Below are positions 1 through 8,345 of a stretch of DNA of 36,615 bases, in pieces (within the stretch, counting starts at the first letter, position 1; the number at the start of each line of letters is the position of its first letter). The DNA is taken from NCBI GenBank assembly GCA_003223165.1, contig QHXZ01000027.1:1-36615 (forward strand), given 5' to 3'. Below the pieces are notes generated by a model. The model did no database searches and was not told the DNA's origin. It saw only the letters and a list, made by a program, of their open reading frames with translations. The position numbers and the translations under genes were made by a program. Source of the DNA: Acidobacteriota bacterium. GTDB lineage: Bacteria; Acidobacteriota; Polarisedimenticolia; Gp22-AA2.

Positions 1-954
1 TCCGCCCCCGCGAAATCCCCTCAGGACCGCTTCGGCGTCAGCGAGGACGATCGCGCCGATGCGGTGAAGGAAGCGAACCGTGGATGGGAGAAGGTCGGGA
101 AGGCGGAGCCTCGCCAGGCCCTCGACCACTACCTGGCGGCGCTCAAGCTCGATCCCGAGAACCGCGCGGGGCGCGAGGGGCTCGCCGCGCTGCTGGGGAT
201 GCCCGAGCTCGCTCCCGGGGTCCAAGCCCCGACCCGGGAATCGGACCTGCCCTCTTTCCCGGTGAGCCACAAGGACAAGCAGGAGGCGGCCAAGCACGTC
301 ACCCGCGGCTGGAAGGCGGCCAGGCAGGGCGAGGCTCGCAAGGCCCTCGACGCCTACCTCGAGGCCCTGGATCTGGACCCCTCCAACCACGCGGCGCGCC
401 AAGGCCTCGTGGAGCTGATGCCGCCCACCCTGGCCGGCGAGTCCGGGCCCTCGGCCGGCCGGCCGGTTGCCGCCGCGGCGCGTGGACGGAAGGATCGCGA
501 CGACCAGGTCCTGGGCCGCATTCCGGATGGCCCCGAGGGCCCGCTCGACACCAAGGGCCCTCTGTACGGCGCTGCGAAGCCCTACCTGTCCCGGGTCGAG
601 CACAGCGCCGATCGTTACGGCGTGGAGCCCCGGCTGGTGCTGGCCGTGATCATGGTCGAGTCCGGGTTCAGCGCCCATGCTCGCTCCTCGAGCGGGGCGC
701 GCGGTCTGATGCAGCTCCTGCCCGAGACGGCCTCGAAGTTCGGCGCCAGCGACGTGGACGATCCCTTCGAGAACATCGACGCCGGCACCCGCTACCTGCG
801 CTACCTGCTGGACCTCTTCAAGGGGGATGTGGACCGCAGCCTGGCGGCCTACAACTCGGGGGAGATGACCGTCGTGAACGCCCGCGGCGTGCCGCCCATC
901 CCGGGCGTGCAGCGGTTCGTGCAGGACGTGAAGGCTTACTACCGCCAGTTCTGA
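1..954 (+). CDS. TPR-containing lytic transglycosylase (5'-truncated)
   Basis: Likely a periplasmic murein lytic transglycosylase that cleaves the MurNAc-GlcNAc bond of peptidoglycan. The frame is open from base 1 with no stop, so the gene probably begins upstream; GTG at 64 is the first start-like codon but is not convincing as the true start. Two TPR-like helical repeats are visible at about 64-200 and 286-415, each ending in a D-P-E/S-N pattern. A Gly/Arg/Pro-rich linker follows, and from about 568 an SLT (Slt70/MltE-type) domain. That domain carries the catalytic Glu in VESGF (codon 658-660), the S-S-GARGLMQL motif, an N-I-D-A-G-T-RYL motif and the AAYNSG motif, all typical of the fold. 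The combination of TPR and SLT suggests docking to other envelope proteins. Family assignment is firm; substrate details and the missing N-terminus (signal peptide) cannot be judged. Confidence 0.9.
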   Translation, partial: SAPAKSPQDRFGVSEDDRADAVKEANRGWEKVGKAEPRQALDHYLAALKLDPENRAGREGLAALLGMPELAPGVQAPTRESDLPSFPVSHKDKQEAAKHVTRGWKAARQGEARKALDAYLEALDLDPSNHAARQGLVELMPPTLAGESGPSAGRPVAAAARGRKDRDDQVLGRIPDGPEGPLDTKGPLYGAAKPYLSRVEHSADRYGVEPRLVLAVIMVESGFSAHARSSSGARGLMQLLPETASKFGASDVDDPFENIDAGTRYLRYLLDLFKGDVDRSLAAYNSGEMTVVNARGVPPIPGVQRFVQDVKAYYRQF

Positions 955-969
955 GCCGCGCCTTGATCT

Positions 970-998
970 TTGGAGGTGCGGCCGGGATGGATTAGAAT
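970..998 (+). promoter_or_regulatory. Predicted sigma70-type promoter, near-leaderless start for the Cys-rich gene
   Basis: TTGGAG at 970-975, a 17-bp spacer and TAGAAT at 993-998. Only 8 bases separate the -10 from the ATG at 1007 and there is no Shine-Dalgarno sequence, so the transcript would begin at or next to the start codon. The -35 matches consensus only in part. Confidence 0.5.
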
Positions 999-1006
999 GC
1001 ACCCCC

Positions 1007-1333
1007 ATGAGCGCGACCGATCCTCTGAAGCGGAACCCGGGCCAGCGCCACCGATTCCGCGCCATCGAGCCGGGCGTCCCGGCCGAGGGTGAAGGACCCG
1101 CCTCCGCGCGCCGCAGGCTGGCCGGCATCAAGTGCAGCTACCGGCCGCCGGACGCCGATTTCTTCTGCTGGAAGTTCGGCGTCTGGTACAACGTCATGGA
1201 CTGCTGCTACCGCCACGCTCGTCAGACCTACAGCGGTTGCTCCGACTGCGGCCAGGGGGAGATGAACCTCCGCCAGCACGAGGAACGTTACCTGTCGATC
1301 CGTCTCTTCGGCGACCCGCCCCGGCAGCGCTGA
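1007..1333 (+). CDS. Small six-cysteine protein of unknown function
   Basis: A 108-residue protein that I do not recognise. The first 38 residues are Arg/Pro/Gly-rich and probably disordered. The rest holds six cysteines at 43, 54, 66, 67, 78 and 81, spaced C-x10-C-x11-CC-x10-C-x2-C, with aromatic residues between them (FFCWKFGVWY) and a closing GCSDCGQG. The closing CxxC and the His at 70 would suit a bound zinc or iron-sulfur centre, but this is inference. There is no signal peptide or membrane segment, so it is probably cytoplasmic. Codons end almost always in G or C, as in the neighbouring genes, which supports real coding. ATG 1007 follows a TAGAAT -10 element by 8 bases with no ribosome binding site. 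The D-aminoacylase gene starts 27 bases after its stop, so the two may be co-transcribed. Confidence 0.75.
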   Translation: MSATDPLKRNPGQRHRFRAIEPGVPAEGEGPASARRRLAGIKCSYRPPDADFFCWKFGVWYNVMDCCYRHARQTYSGCSDCGQGEMNLRQHEERYLSIRLFGDPPRQR

Positions 1334-1359
1334 AAGCGGCCTTACCGCGGGGGTGCGCG

Positions 1360-3012
1360 CTGGACGTCATCATCGCCAAGGGTGAGGTGGTGGACGGCAC
1401 CGGCCGGCCTCCCTTCCGGGCCGACGTCGGCGTTTCCGGCGATCGAATCGTGGCCGTCGCCCCCGCCCTTTCCGGCCCGTCGGCGACGCGCGTCGAAGCG
1501 GAGGGCCGGGTCGTCGCACCGGGGTTCATCGATCTCCACTCCCATTCGGACCTCTGCTTCACGCTGCCCTTCGCGCGCCAGGCGGAGCTCCTGCAAGGGC
1601 GAGTGCGCCAGGGGATCACCACAGAGCTTCTCGGCAACTGCGGCATCGGATGCGTCCCCCTGAACGAACGCTCCCGGCAGGACGTGGCGCGACTCTGCGG
1701 CTTCATCAGCCCGGACGACATCGCCTGGCACTGGGGCTCCCTCGGCTCCTACCTCGACCTGCTCGATGCCCAGGGTGTCCTCCTCAACGTCGCGAGTCTC
1801 GTGGCGCACGGCCCGGCCCGGGCGGCGACCCTGGGGTCGCGCGCCGGCCGTCCGGCCGCCGGCGAGCAGGACGACCTCGACCGTCAGGTGCGGTGCGCGG
1901 TTGAAGAGGGTGCCTTCGGCGTATCGTTCGGTCTCATCTACCCGCCGGGCCAGTTCGCCGACACCGAGGAGCTGGTCGCCGTGGCACGGGCGGCCGGCGC
2001 GGCCGGAGGCTTCGCGGCCTTCCACCAGCGGGGGAGCAGCCGTGAGACCCTGGAGCCGGCCGTGCGCGAGATCATCGAGGTGGGGCGCCGCTCAGGCGCG
2101 AGCGTGCACCACTCGCACGAGGAGACGGTGGGCCCGCGCGCCTGGGCCGGCGTCGAGGAGGTGCTGCAGATCGAGGCGCAGGCGGTGCGCGAGGGGATCG
2201 ATCTCACGGGCGACGTCATCCCCTACACCGCGGTCTGCACCACCATGCTGGCGCTCTATCCGCCCTGGTCGCTGGACGGAGGCATCGAACCCTTCCTCGA
2301 ACGGCTGCGCGATCCGGCCCAGCGCGAGCGCATGAAGCAGGAGATCGCATCGGCCTCGCCGGCCTGGCCGCCCTGGGAGGGGGACGGCCGCTGGACGATG
2401 AACATCGCCCGCGAGTGCGGCTGGGATCGGATCCGCCTCGCGCACGTGGACGGAGCACGCAACAAGACCCACGAGCACCTGAGCCTCGCCGAGATCGGCC
2501 GCCGCACCGGCCGGCACCCGTTCGACGCCCTGTCGGATCTGCTGCTGGAGGAGAAGGGTATCGCCACGCAGCTCATCTTCGGCATCTCCGGCGACGACCG
2601 GGATGATGCCCACCTGCTCGAGTTCCTGCGGGAACCGCGGCTGGCGATCGTGACCGACGCATGGGAGATCGGCAAGGGCTTCCCCCATCCCGGAGCCTAC
2701 GGCGCCTTTCCCCGCTGGCTCGGCCACTACGTTCGCGAGCGGCGCCTGCTGGGCCTCGCCGAAGCGGTGCGGCGGCTGACTTCACTGCCGGCGAAACGCC
2801 TCGGCCTGAAGGACCGGGGCATCGTCCGTGAAGGCTTCAAGGCGGATCTGGTGGTCTTCGACCAGCGCACGATCGCCGATCGTGCGACCTACCGTCATCC
2901 GCGCCTCATGCCGGCCGGCATCGACGAGGTCCTGATCAATGGCCGCAGGATCGTGGCCGGCGGCGCCTACCGGCCGCATCCCGCGGGGGAGGTGCTGCGC
3001 CGTGGTGCCTGA
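1360..3012 (+). CDS. N-acyl-D-amino-acid deacylase (D-aminoacylase family amidohydrolase)
   Basis: A metal-dependent amidohydrolase of about 550 residues, probably removing the acyl group from N-acyl-D-amino acids; exact substrate unknown. Visible family features are a start-of-fold DVIIAKG and VDGTGRPP, the metal-binding HSHSD (His 60 and 62), the Cys of GNCG at 94 that is a zinc ligand in D-aminoacylases, HQRGSSRET (His 222), HHSHEE (250-255), the catalytic-type Asp 433 in TDAWE, and the C-terminal G-x-YG-x-FPR segment. The start is unusual. No ATG, GTG or TTG lies near the family N-terminus; CTG at 1360, preceded by GCGGGGG at 1347-1353, fits best. An in-frame ATG at 1132 would add 76 residues inside the previous gene in a frame with non-coding codon usage, so I reject it. 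The stop overlaps the next gene by 11 bases, suggesting an operon. Confidence 0.85.
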   Translation: MDVIIAKGEVVDGTGRPPFRADVGVSGDRIVAVAPALSGPSATRVEAEGRVVAPGFIDLHSHSDLCFTLPFARQAELLQGRVRQGITTELLGNCGIGCVPLNERSRQDVARLCGFISPDDIAWHWGSLGSYLDLLDAQGVLLNVASLVAHGPARAATLGSRAGRPAAGEQDDLDRQVRCAVEEGAFGVSFGLIYPPGQFADTEELVAVARAAGAAGGFAAFHQRGSSRETLEPAVREIIEVGRRSGASVHHSHEETVGPRAWAGVEEVLQIEAQAVREGIDLTGDVIPYTAVCTTMLALYPPWSLDGGIEPFLERLRDPAQRERMKQEIASASPAWPPWEGDGRWTMNIARECGWDRIRLAHVDGARNKTHEHLSLAEIGRRTGRHPFDALSDLLLEEKGIATQLIFGISGDDRDDAHLLEFLREPRLAIVTDAWEIGKGFPHPGAYGAFPRWLGHYVRERRLLGLAEAVRRLTSLPAKRLGLKDRGIVREGFKADLVVFDQRTIADRATYRHPRLMPAGIDEVLINGRRIVAGGAYRPHPAGEVLRRGA

Positions 3013-6000
3013 GCGGATGCGAGGGTCGCGGACCGTGGTCCGGCCGGGGGCGCGCGCGGCGGCGCTGGTCCTTTCGCTCGCGCTCGGCGGGAGCGAGGGC
3101 CCCGGAGTGGCGAAGGAGGCCCCCCCAGCGCCGACGTCCGGGGGCCAGGCGGAGCAAGCGATCCGGGCCAACAACCGGGGCGCCGCGCTGATGGAGCAGT
3201 TCAAGCATGCGCAGGCCGTGGAGGAGTTCCGCAAGGTCACGCAGCTGGTCCCGCGCTGGGCGGCGGGGTTCGCCAACCTGGGTCTGGCCGCGTTCTACGC
3301 GCGGGACCACGGCGCCGCCCAAACCGCGCTTCGCGAGGCGATCCGGCTCGACCCCCGCCTGATCCAGGGGCACTACGGGCTCGCCTTGCTGCTGAAGAAC
3401 GAGGGGAAGAGCGAGGAAGCGATCGCCCTGCTCGAGGAAGCCCTCACCCTCGACCCGGAGGACCCCGATCTGCTCTATAACCTCGGGCTGCTCCATGCCC
3501 GCCTCAGGAAATTCGACGCGGCGGCCCGGCTTCTGGTACGGGCGCGCGAGATCGACCCGAACAGCATGTCGATCCGTTACCAGCTGGCGCGGGCGCTGCT
3601 GCAGGCCGGGCAGGCGGAGTCGGGCCGGAAGGAGATGGCGGCGTACCAGAAGCTGGCCGCAAATCCCCGCTTCGCGGTCCCGACCGGAAACCAGTATGGC
3701 GAGGCCGGGCGCTACGCCCTGGTGCTCACGGACTACGGCGCTCTCGGAGGTCCGCCCCCGGCGCCCACGCCCGCAACGGTGCGCTTCAGCGAGGTGACCG
3801 GGGCGCCGGCTCTCACCTTCGTGCACGCCGGCCCTGGGGGCGAGGTGGACGGCCCGGGACCGGGCGGGGCGAAGGCCGGCGCGCTCCAGCGGGCCGCCCG
3901 CTACGGGTCCGGCGTGGCGATCGGCGATCTGGATGGTGACGGGCTTCCCGACCTCGTGTTCGCCAACGCCGACGCGGCGGGCACGGCGCGTCCGGCGCTG
4001 TATCGCAACCGGGGTGGATGGAGCTTCGAGGACGTCACGGCGCGTTCCGGCGTGACGTACGCCGGCGCCGGCATGGCGGCGGTCCTCGGCGATTTCGACA
4101 ACGACGGCGACGTCGATCTGTACCTGACAGGGAGCGGCGGCGGGGCGCTCTTCGCCAACCAGGGGCAAGGAGTCTTCCAGGACGTCACGGCGAAGGCGGG
4201 CGCGAAGACGGCGGGGTTCGGCGTGGGGGCCTCCTGGGTGGACGTCGATCACGACGGCGACCTCGATCTGTTCATCTGCCGCTTGCCTCTCGCGGGAGCC
4301 GCCGCGGGCTCCGGGGCGGTGCTGCTGCGCAATCTCGGCAACGGCACCTTCAAGGATGCCACCGCCGAGCTGTCGCTCGGCGGCCCGGTCTCCGGAGCGA
4401 TCGGGTCGGTCTGGAGCGACTTCGACGCCGATCGCGACATCGACGCCGTGCTCTCGATCCCGGGAGGCCAGGACGCGCTGCTGGACAACCGCCGCGAGGC
4501 CGGCTTCTCCGAGCGCGGGCGCGCCGCCGGCCTCGCGCCGCGCGGCGCGGGACGAGGCGTGAGCGCCGGCGACGTGAACGGCGATGGGTTGCCCGACCTG
4601 GTGTTCTCCGCGGGCGCCGGCGGACCCGTCCGGGTCCTCCTCAACGGCCCGCGTCGCGTCTTCACGGCCCGCGATCTGCCCAGGCCCCAAGGCGTTTCCT
4701 CCTATGGCACGGTGCTCTTCGACGCCGACAACGACGGCGACCTCGACCTCTTCGTGACCGGCAGCGCGAACCTGCTCTATCTCAACGATGGAAGCGGGGT
4801 CTTCCATGACGCCACGGCCGAAGCCGGCCTGGGGGGCATCCCCTTCAAGGATGGGCGCGCCGTCGCCGCGGCAGACCTGGACGGGGACGGCGACCTCGAC
4901 CTGGTCGTGACGGCCAATGGCGCCCGTCCGCTCCTCCTGCGCAACGAAGGAGGCCAGCGCAACCACTGGCTCGAGGTCACGCCGCGCGGGTTGAACAGCA
5001 ACCGCGAGGGCGTCGGCGCCAAGGTCGAGGTCCAGGCGGGAGCGCTGTGGCAGCGGCGGGAAGTGCAGGCTGGCGCAGGATACCTGTCGCAGTCACCGCC
5101 CCTGGCGCACTTCGGTCTGGGGAATCGCTCGGTGGCGGATTTCGTGCGGCTCGTCTGGCCGGGCGGCGTGCTGCAATCGGAAATGGATGTCCCGGCCGGC
5201 CAGAGGGTCGAGGAGACGGAGCTCGATCGCAAGGGGTCTTCGTGCCCCCTCCTGTTCGCCTGGAACGGAGGCAAGTACGGGTTCGTCACCGACTTCCTGG
5301 GCGTCGGTGGCCTCGGGATGTGGATGGCGCCCGGCGTCTACGGCCGGCCCGACCCCGAGGAATACGTGAAGCTCGAGCCCGACCAGCTTCGCCCGAAGGA
5401 CGGGGGCTACCTGCTCCAGGTGATGGAGAACCTCGAGGAGGTCGCCTACCTGGACCAGGTCAAGCTGATCGCCGTCGACCACCCCAAGGGGATCGATGTC
5501 TACCCCTACCAGCAATTCGGGTCCAAGGAGCGCTCGCCTTACCGCCTGCTGGCCCTGGAACGCGGCGGGCGCGTCTTTCCGACGCGGGCGGTCGACGACG
5601 GCGGCCGGGACGTCACCGACCGGCTCCTGCGCATCGACAGGACCTATCCCGATGACTTCCGGCTGCATCGCCTGGCGGGCTACGCGGACATGCACACCCT
5701 GACCCTGGAATTCCCCGAGGCCGCGGCGCGCCAGGACGGAATGGTGCTGTTCCTGTACGGCTGGGTGGACTACGAATACTCCTCCAGCAACTTCGCCGCG
5801 CACCAGGCGGGCCTGACGCTCGTGCCCCCGGTTCTCGAGACCGAAGGGGCCGATGGCCTGTTCGAGGCTCGTCTCGACCCCATGGGCTTCCCGCCCGGCC
5901 TGCCGCGCATGATGACGGTCGACCTTTCGTCCGTGGGAGGGCCGCGGTCCCGACGGCTCCGGTTGCGCACGAACATGCGGATCTTCTGGGACCAGATCTT

Positions 6001-6514
6001 CCTGGCGCGGCCATTGGCCGAGGGGTCGATCCCGGAGACGGTCAAGGTGAACGAGATCACCCTGAGCGGCGCGCACCTTCACCGGCGAGGATTCCCGAGG
6101 GAGCACAGCCCGGACGGCCGCGAGCCCAAGCTCTACGATTACGGGATCATCGACAATACGCAGCCGTTCCGCGTCATGAGCGGGGAGTACACGCGCTTCG
6201 GCCGCGTCACCGAGCTCCTGAGCCGGACGGACGATCGCTTCGTCATCTTCGGCAAGGGAGAGGAGGTCACCCTGGAATTTCCGGTGAAGGGGTTGCCGGA
6301 GCTGCCGAAGGGGTCGTCGCGCAGCTTCCTGCTCTACGCCAACGGCTACTGCAAGGACATGGACCCGCACACCGCCTCCCCGGAGACCGTGGAGCCGCTG
6401 CCCTTCCACGGCATGTCCGCCTACCCCTACCCGGACGGCGAGGCCTACCCCGACGACGAGGAGCACCGCGAGTACCGCAAGACCTACAATACGCGCACGC
6501 TCGAAGGTCGTTGA
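3002..6514 (+). CDS. Secreted TPR / FG-GAP repeat / ASPIC-UnbV (CRTAC1-like) protein
   Basis: A very large (about 1170-residue) exported protein of the CRTAC1/UnbV type. Order of parts: a hydrophobic signal-like stretch (about residues 20-37), roughly four TPR repeats (50-217), seven FG-GAP/VCBS-type calcium loops of the form D-x-D-x-DG-x-x-D (about 308 to 630; e.g. GDLDGDGLPDLVF, GDFDNDGDVDLYL, ADLDGDGDLDLVV), an ASPIC/UnbV domain (about 650-740; EGVGAKVEVQAG, GYLSQSPPLAHFGLGN, VWPGGV), then about 425 residues of a conserved-looking region with no name I know. The loops predict a calcium-bound beta-propeller. Start: GTG 3002 has GGGGGAGG at 2985-2992; GTG 3005 and ATG 3017 are alternatives. 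ABC ATPase and permease genes follow within 11 bases, so it may depend on, or serve, that transporter. Function unknown. Confidence 0.85.
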   Translation: MVPERMRGSRTVVRPGARAAALVLSLALGGSEGPGVAKEAPPAPTSGGQAEQAIRANNRGAALMEQFKHAQAVEEFRKVTQLVPRWAAGFANLGLAAFYARDHGAAQTALREAIRLDPRLIQGHYGLALLLKNEGKSEEAIALLEEALTLDPEDPDLLYNLGLLHARLRKFDAAARLLVRAREIDPNSMSIRYQLARALLQAGQAESGRKEMAAYQKLAANPRFAVPTGNQYGEAGRYALVLTDYGALGGPPPAPTPATVRFSEVTGAPALTFVHAGPGGEVDGPGPGGAKAGALQRAARYGSGVAIGDLDGDGLPDLVFANADAAGTARPALYRNRGGWSFEDVTARSGVTYAGAGMAAVLGDFDNDGDVDLYLTGSGGGALFANQGQGVFQDVTAKAGAKTAGFGVGASWVDVDHDGDLDLFICRLPLAGAAAGSGAVLLRNLGNGTFKDATAELSLGGPVSGAIGSVWSDFDADRDIDAVLSIPGGQDALLDNRREAGFSERGRAAGLAPRGAGRGVSAGDVNGDGLPDLVFSAGAGGPVRVLLNGPRRVFTARDLPRPQGVSSYGTVLFDADNDGDLDLFVTGSANLLYLNDGSGVFHDATAEAGLGGIPFKDGRAVAAADLDGDGDLDLVVTANGARPLLLRNEGGQRNHWLEVTPRGLNSNREGVGAKVEVQAGALWQRREVQAGAGYLSQSPPLAHFGLGNRSVADFVRLVWPGGVLQSEMDVPAGQRVEETELDRKGSSCPLLFAWNGGKYGFVTDFLGVGGLGMWMAPGVYGRPDPEEYVKLEPDQLRPKDGGYLLQVMENLEEVAYLDQVKLIAVDHPKGIDVYPYQQFGSKERSPYRLLALERGGRVFPTRAVDDGGRDVTDRLLRIDRTYPDDFRLHRLAGYADMHTLTLEFPEAAARQDGMVLFLYGWVDYEYSSSNFAAHQAGLTLVPPVLETEGADGLFEARLDPMGFPPGLPRMMTVDLSSVGGPRSRRLRLRTNMRIFWDQIFLARPLAEGSIPETVKVNEITLSGAHLHRRGFPREHSPDGREPKLYDYGIIDNTQPFRVMSGEYTRFGRVTELLSRTDDRFVIFGKGEEVTLEFPVKGLPELPKGSSRSFLLYANGYCKDMDPHTASPETVEPLPFHGMSAYPYPDGEAYPDDEEHREYRKTYNTRTLEGR

Positions 6515-6524
6515 GGGGGAGCGG

Positions 6525-7502
6525 ATGCCGGCGGCCATCCTGGCGGAGGATCTCGGCAAGATCTACGTGAAGCGGCGCAGCCTGCGCGAGATGACACGGA
6601 GGCCCTTCGGGCGGGCGGAGCGGGTGACGGCGCTCACCGGGATCGGCTTCGAGGTGCGCGCCGGCGAGATCTTCGGGTTGCTCGGGCCGAACGGCTCCGG
6701 CAAGACGACGCTCCTGAAGATCCTGGCCTGCCTGGTCCTTCCGAACGCGGGCCGGGCGCTGGTGGACGGGCTCGACGTGGCCCGCCATGATCGTGCGGTC
6801 AAGCGCCTGGTCGGATTCGTGACCGCCGACGAGCGCTCGTTCTACTGGCGCCTGACGGGGCGGGAGAACCTGCACTTCTTCGCCACCCTTTATGGACTCG
6901 GCGCCGCGCAGGCGCGAACGAGGGCGGACGAGCTGGTCTCGGCCATGGATCTGGCCGGCGTGGCCGACCAGCAGTTCATGAGCTACTCCTCCGGGATGAA
7001 GCAGCGGCTGGCGATCGCCCGCGCCTTGCTGCACGATCCTCCGATCCTCTGCCTCGACGAGCCGACCCGCAGCCTGGATCCGATCGCCGCCAAGCACCTG
7101 CGGCGCTTCATCGTCGAAGAGCTCAACGCGCGTCACGGACGGACGATCCTGCTCGCGACGCACAATCTCCAGGAAGCGGAGGAAATCTGCGGCAGGCTCG
7201 TCGTGCTCGACCGAGGACACGTGATCCGCCAGGGGAGCGTCGCGGCCATCACGGCCGGATTGCCCGGCCGCCTCCCTCGCCTCCCGGACGATCCACGCTG
7301 GTCCCTGGGGCTGGAGCGGCGCGACGGTGACCTCGCCCGGGTCGACGCGGCGGTCGACCGGGGCGGCGTGGCGTTGTCCGATCTGCTGCGCGGGATCCTG
7401 GATGGAGGCGGCACGATCCAGGCGTGCAGCCGCCGCGAGTCGAGCCTGCAGGAGATCTTCGACCGCATCGACGCGGGCCCGGCCCGCCCGGAGGAACCGT
7501 GA
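6525..7502 (+). CDS. ABC transporter ATP-binding protein (ABC-2 / DrrA-NatA type)
   Basis: Cytoplasmic ATPase subunit of an ABC-2-type exporter, 325 residues. Walker A is GPNGSGKTT (Lys 60), the Q-loop region follows, the signature is SYSSGMKQRLA from residue 153, Walker B is ILCLDEPT near 175-182, and the switch His lies in ATHNLQEAEE. The SSGM form of the signature and the roughly 90-residue tail after the ATPase core are common in DrrA/NatA-like proteins. ATG 6525 has a strong purine-rich site (GAGGGGGAG) just upstream. It lies 10 bases after the large secreted protein and overlaps the permease start by 4 bases (GTGA), so all three are very likely one operon. The exported substrate cannot be read from the sequence; drugs, lipids, polysaccharide or sodium are all seen in this family. 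Confidence 0.93.
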   Translation: MPAAILAEDLGKIYVKRRSLREMTRRPFGRAERVTALTGIGFEVRAGEIFGLLGPNGSGKTTLLKILACLVLPNAGRALVDGLDVARHDRAVKRLVGFVTADERSFYWRLTGRENLHFFATLYGLGAAQARTRADELVSAMDLAGVADQQFMSYSSGMKQRLAIARALLHDPPILCLDEPTRSLDPIAAKHLRRFIVEELNARHGRTILLATHNLQEAEEICGRLVVLDRGHVIRQGSVAAITAGLPGRLPRLPDDPRWSLGLERRDGDLARVDAAVDRGGVALSDLLRGILDGGGTIQACSRRESSLQEIFDRIDAGPARPEEP

Positions 7503-8320
7503 GGGTCCTGCGCGCGCTCCTGGCCTTCCTGAAGCGGGACTTTCTGATCGAGGTGTCCTACCGGACCTCGTTCGTGCTGCAGTTCCTGGGAATCATGTTC
7601 TCCGTGTTGATCTGGTTCTACATCTCGCGGGTGGTGGCGGCGCCTCCCACGACACCCGGCCTGGACGGGCTGGACTACTTCGCCTACGTGCTCCTTGGGC
7701 TGGCGTTCTTCCATTACCTCTCGGCGGCGATGATGTCGTTCGCCGGCAAGGTCCGCAACGAGCAGGTCACGGGCACGCTCGAGGCGATGCTGGTCACGCC
7801 TACCTCCGTCGGGACGATCGTCCTCGGCTCCTCGCTCTGGGACTTCGTCCTGACCTCGTTCAAGGTCGTGGTCTATCTGCTCGTCGGCCGGCTCGCCTTC
7901 GGCGTCGTCATCCACCTGGACAGCCTTCTCTCCTGCCTCCTGGTGCTCGCCTTGACGGTGCTCGCCTTCTCGGGCATCGGCATTCTGTCGGCTGCGCTCA
8001 TCCTGTACCTCAAGCGCGGGGATCCGATCACCTCCCTGGTCGCAAGCCTTTCGGCGCTTCTGGGGGGCGTCTTCTATCCCCCCGAGGACATGCCCGCCTG
8101 GCTCGGGATCGGGTCGCGCTTCCTGCCGATCACCTATGCCCTGCACGCCCTCCGCCGAGCTCTTGCCCGACATCGAGGCGCTGGTGCTGTTCGTCGCGGT
8201 GCTGCTGCCTCTCGGGCTCCTGGCGTTCCGCTTCGCCGTGCGCAAGGCGCGCGAAGAGGGGTCGCTGGTCCAGTACTAGGAGCGCGTACCGAGGGCGGGT
8301 ACGATCCCCCGCTTCGTTGA
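7499..8320 (+). CDS. ABC-2 type transporter permease, frameshifted near the C-terminus
   Basis: Inner-membrane permease partner of the preceding ATPase. GTG 7499 overlaps the ATPase stop (GTGA). Residues 1-215 look normal: a cytoplasmic FLKRDF start, membrane helices around YRTSFVLQFLGIMFSVLIW and YVLLGLAFFHYL, the QVTGTLEAMLVTPTS coupling segment, and a GGVFYPPEDMPAWL motif typical of the family. After ITYALHAL (to about 8150) this frame turns into an Arg/Ala-rich sequence with poor codon usage and runs to a stop at 8318-8320, inside the icd promoter. The expected last membrane helix and tail are found in another frame at 8151-8279. A loss of 3n+2 bases around 8141-8157 would explain this, so the gene is either damaged or carries a sequencing error. 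The protein as encoded would lack its last transmembrane helix. Confidence 0.85.
   Translation: MRVLRALLAFLKRDFLIEVSYRTSFVLQFLGIMFSVLIWFYISRVVAAPPTTPGLDGLDYFAYVLLGLAFFHYLSAAMMSFAGKVRNEQVTGTLEAMLVTPTSVGTIVLGSSLWDFVLTSFKVVVYLLVGRLAFGVVIHLDSLLSCLLVLALTVLAFSGIGILSAALILYLKRGDPITSLVASLSALLGGVFYPPEDMPAWLGIGSRFLPITYALHALRRALARHRGAGAVRRGAAASRAPGVPLRRAQGARRGVAGPVLGARTEGGYDPPLR
8151..8279 (+). other. Out-of-frame C-terminal segment of the ABC-2 permease
   Basis: This segment, one frame away from the permease, reads SAELLPDIEALVLF, then a hydrophobic helix, then a basic REEGSLVQY tail and a TAG stop at 8277-8279. That is the usual ending of ABC-2 permeases. Nearly every codon ends in G or C, unlike the overlapping frame. 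It supports an indel at about 8141-8157 rather than a natural early end. Confidence 0.75.
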
Positions 8321-8345
8321 CACCCCTTGGACCCTGTGCTAGAGT
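8317..8345 (+). promoter_or_regulatory. Predicted sigma70 promoter of icd
   Basis: Perfect -35 TTGACA at 8317-8322, a 17-bp spacer and -10 TAGAGT at 8340-8345 with an extended TGC just before it. Transcription would begin near 8352, giving a leader of about 90 bases before the TTG start at 8440. The TGA that ends the frameshifted permease frame lies inside the -35. Confidence 0.75.

Noticed and set aside
1132-1359. ATG 1132 as the D-aminoacylase start
   Set aside because: It lies inside the preceding gene, and third-position bias shows the other frame is the coding one there.
2936-4966. Long open frame on the minus strand opposite the FG-GAP protein
   Set aside because: Arises from high GC and codon bias on the other strand; no recognisable motifs, while the plus strand encodes clear calcium-loop repeats.
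8285-8303. Hairpin CGTACC / GGTACG after the permease
   Set aside because: A 6-bp stem with no following T-run; too weak to call a terminator.
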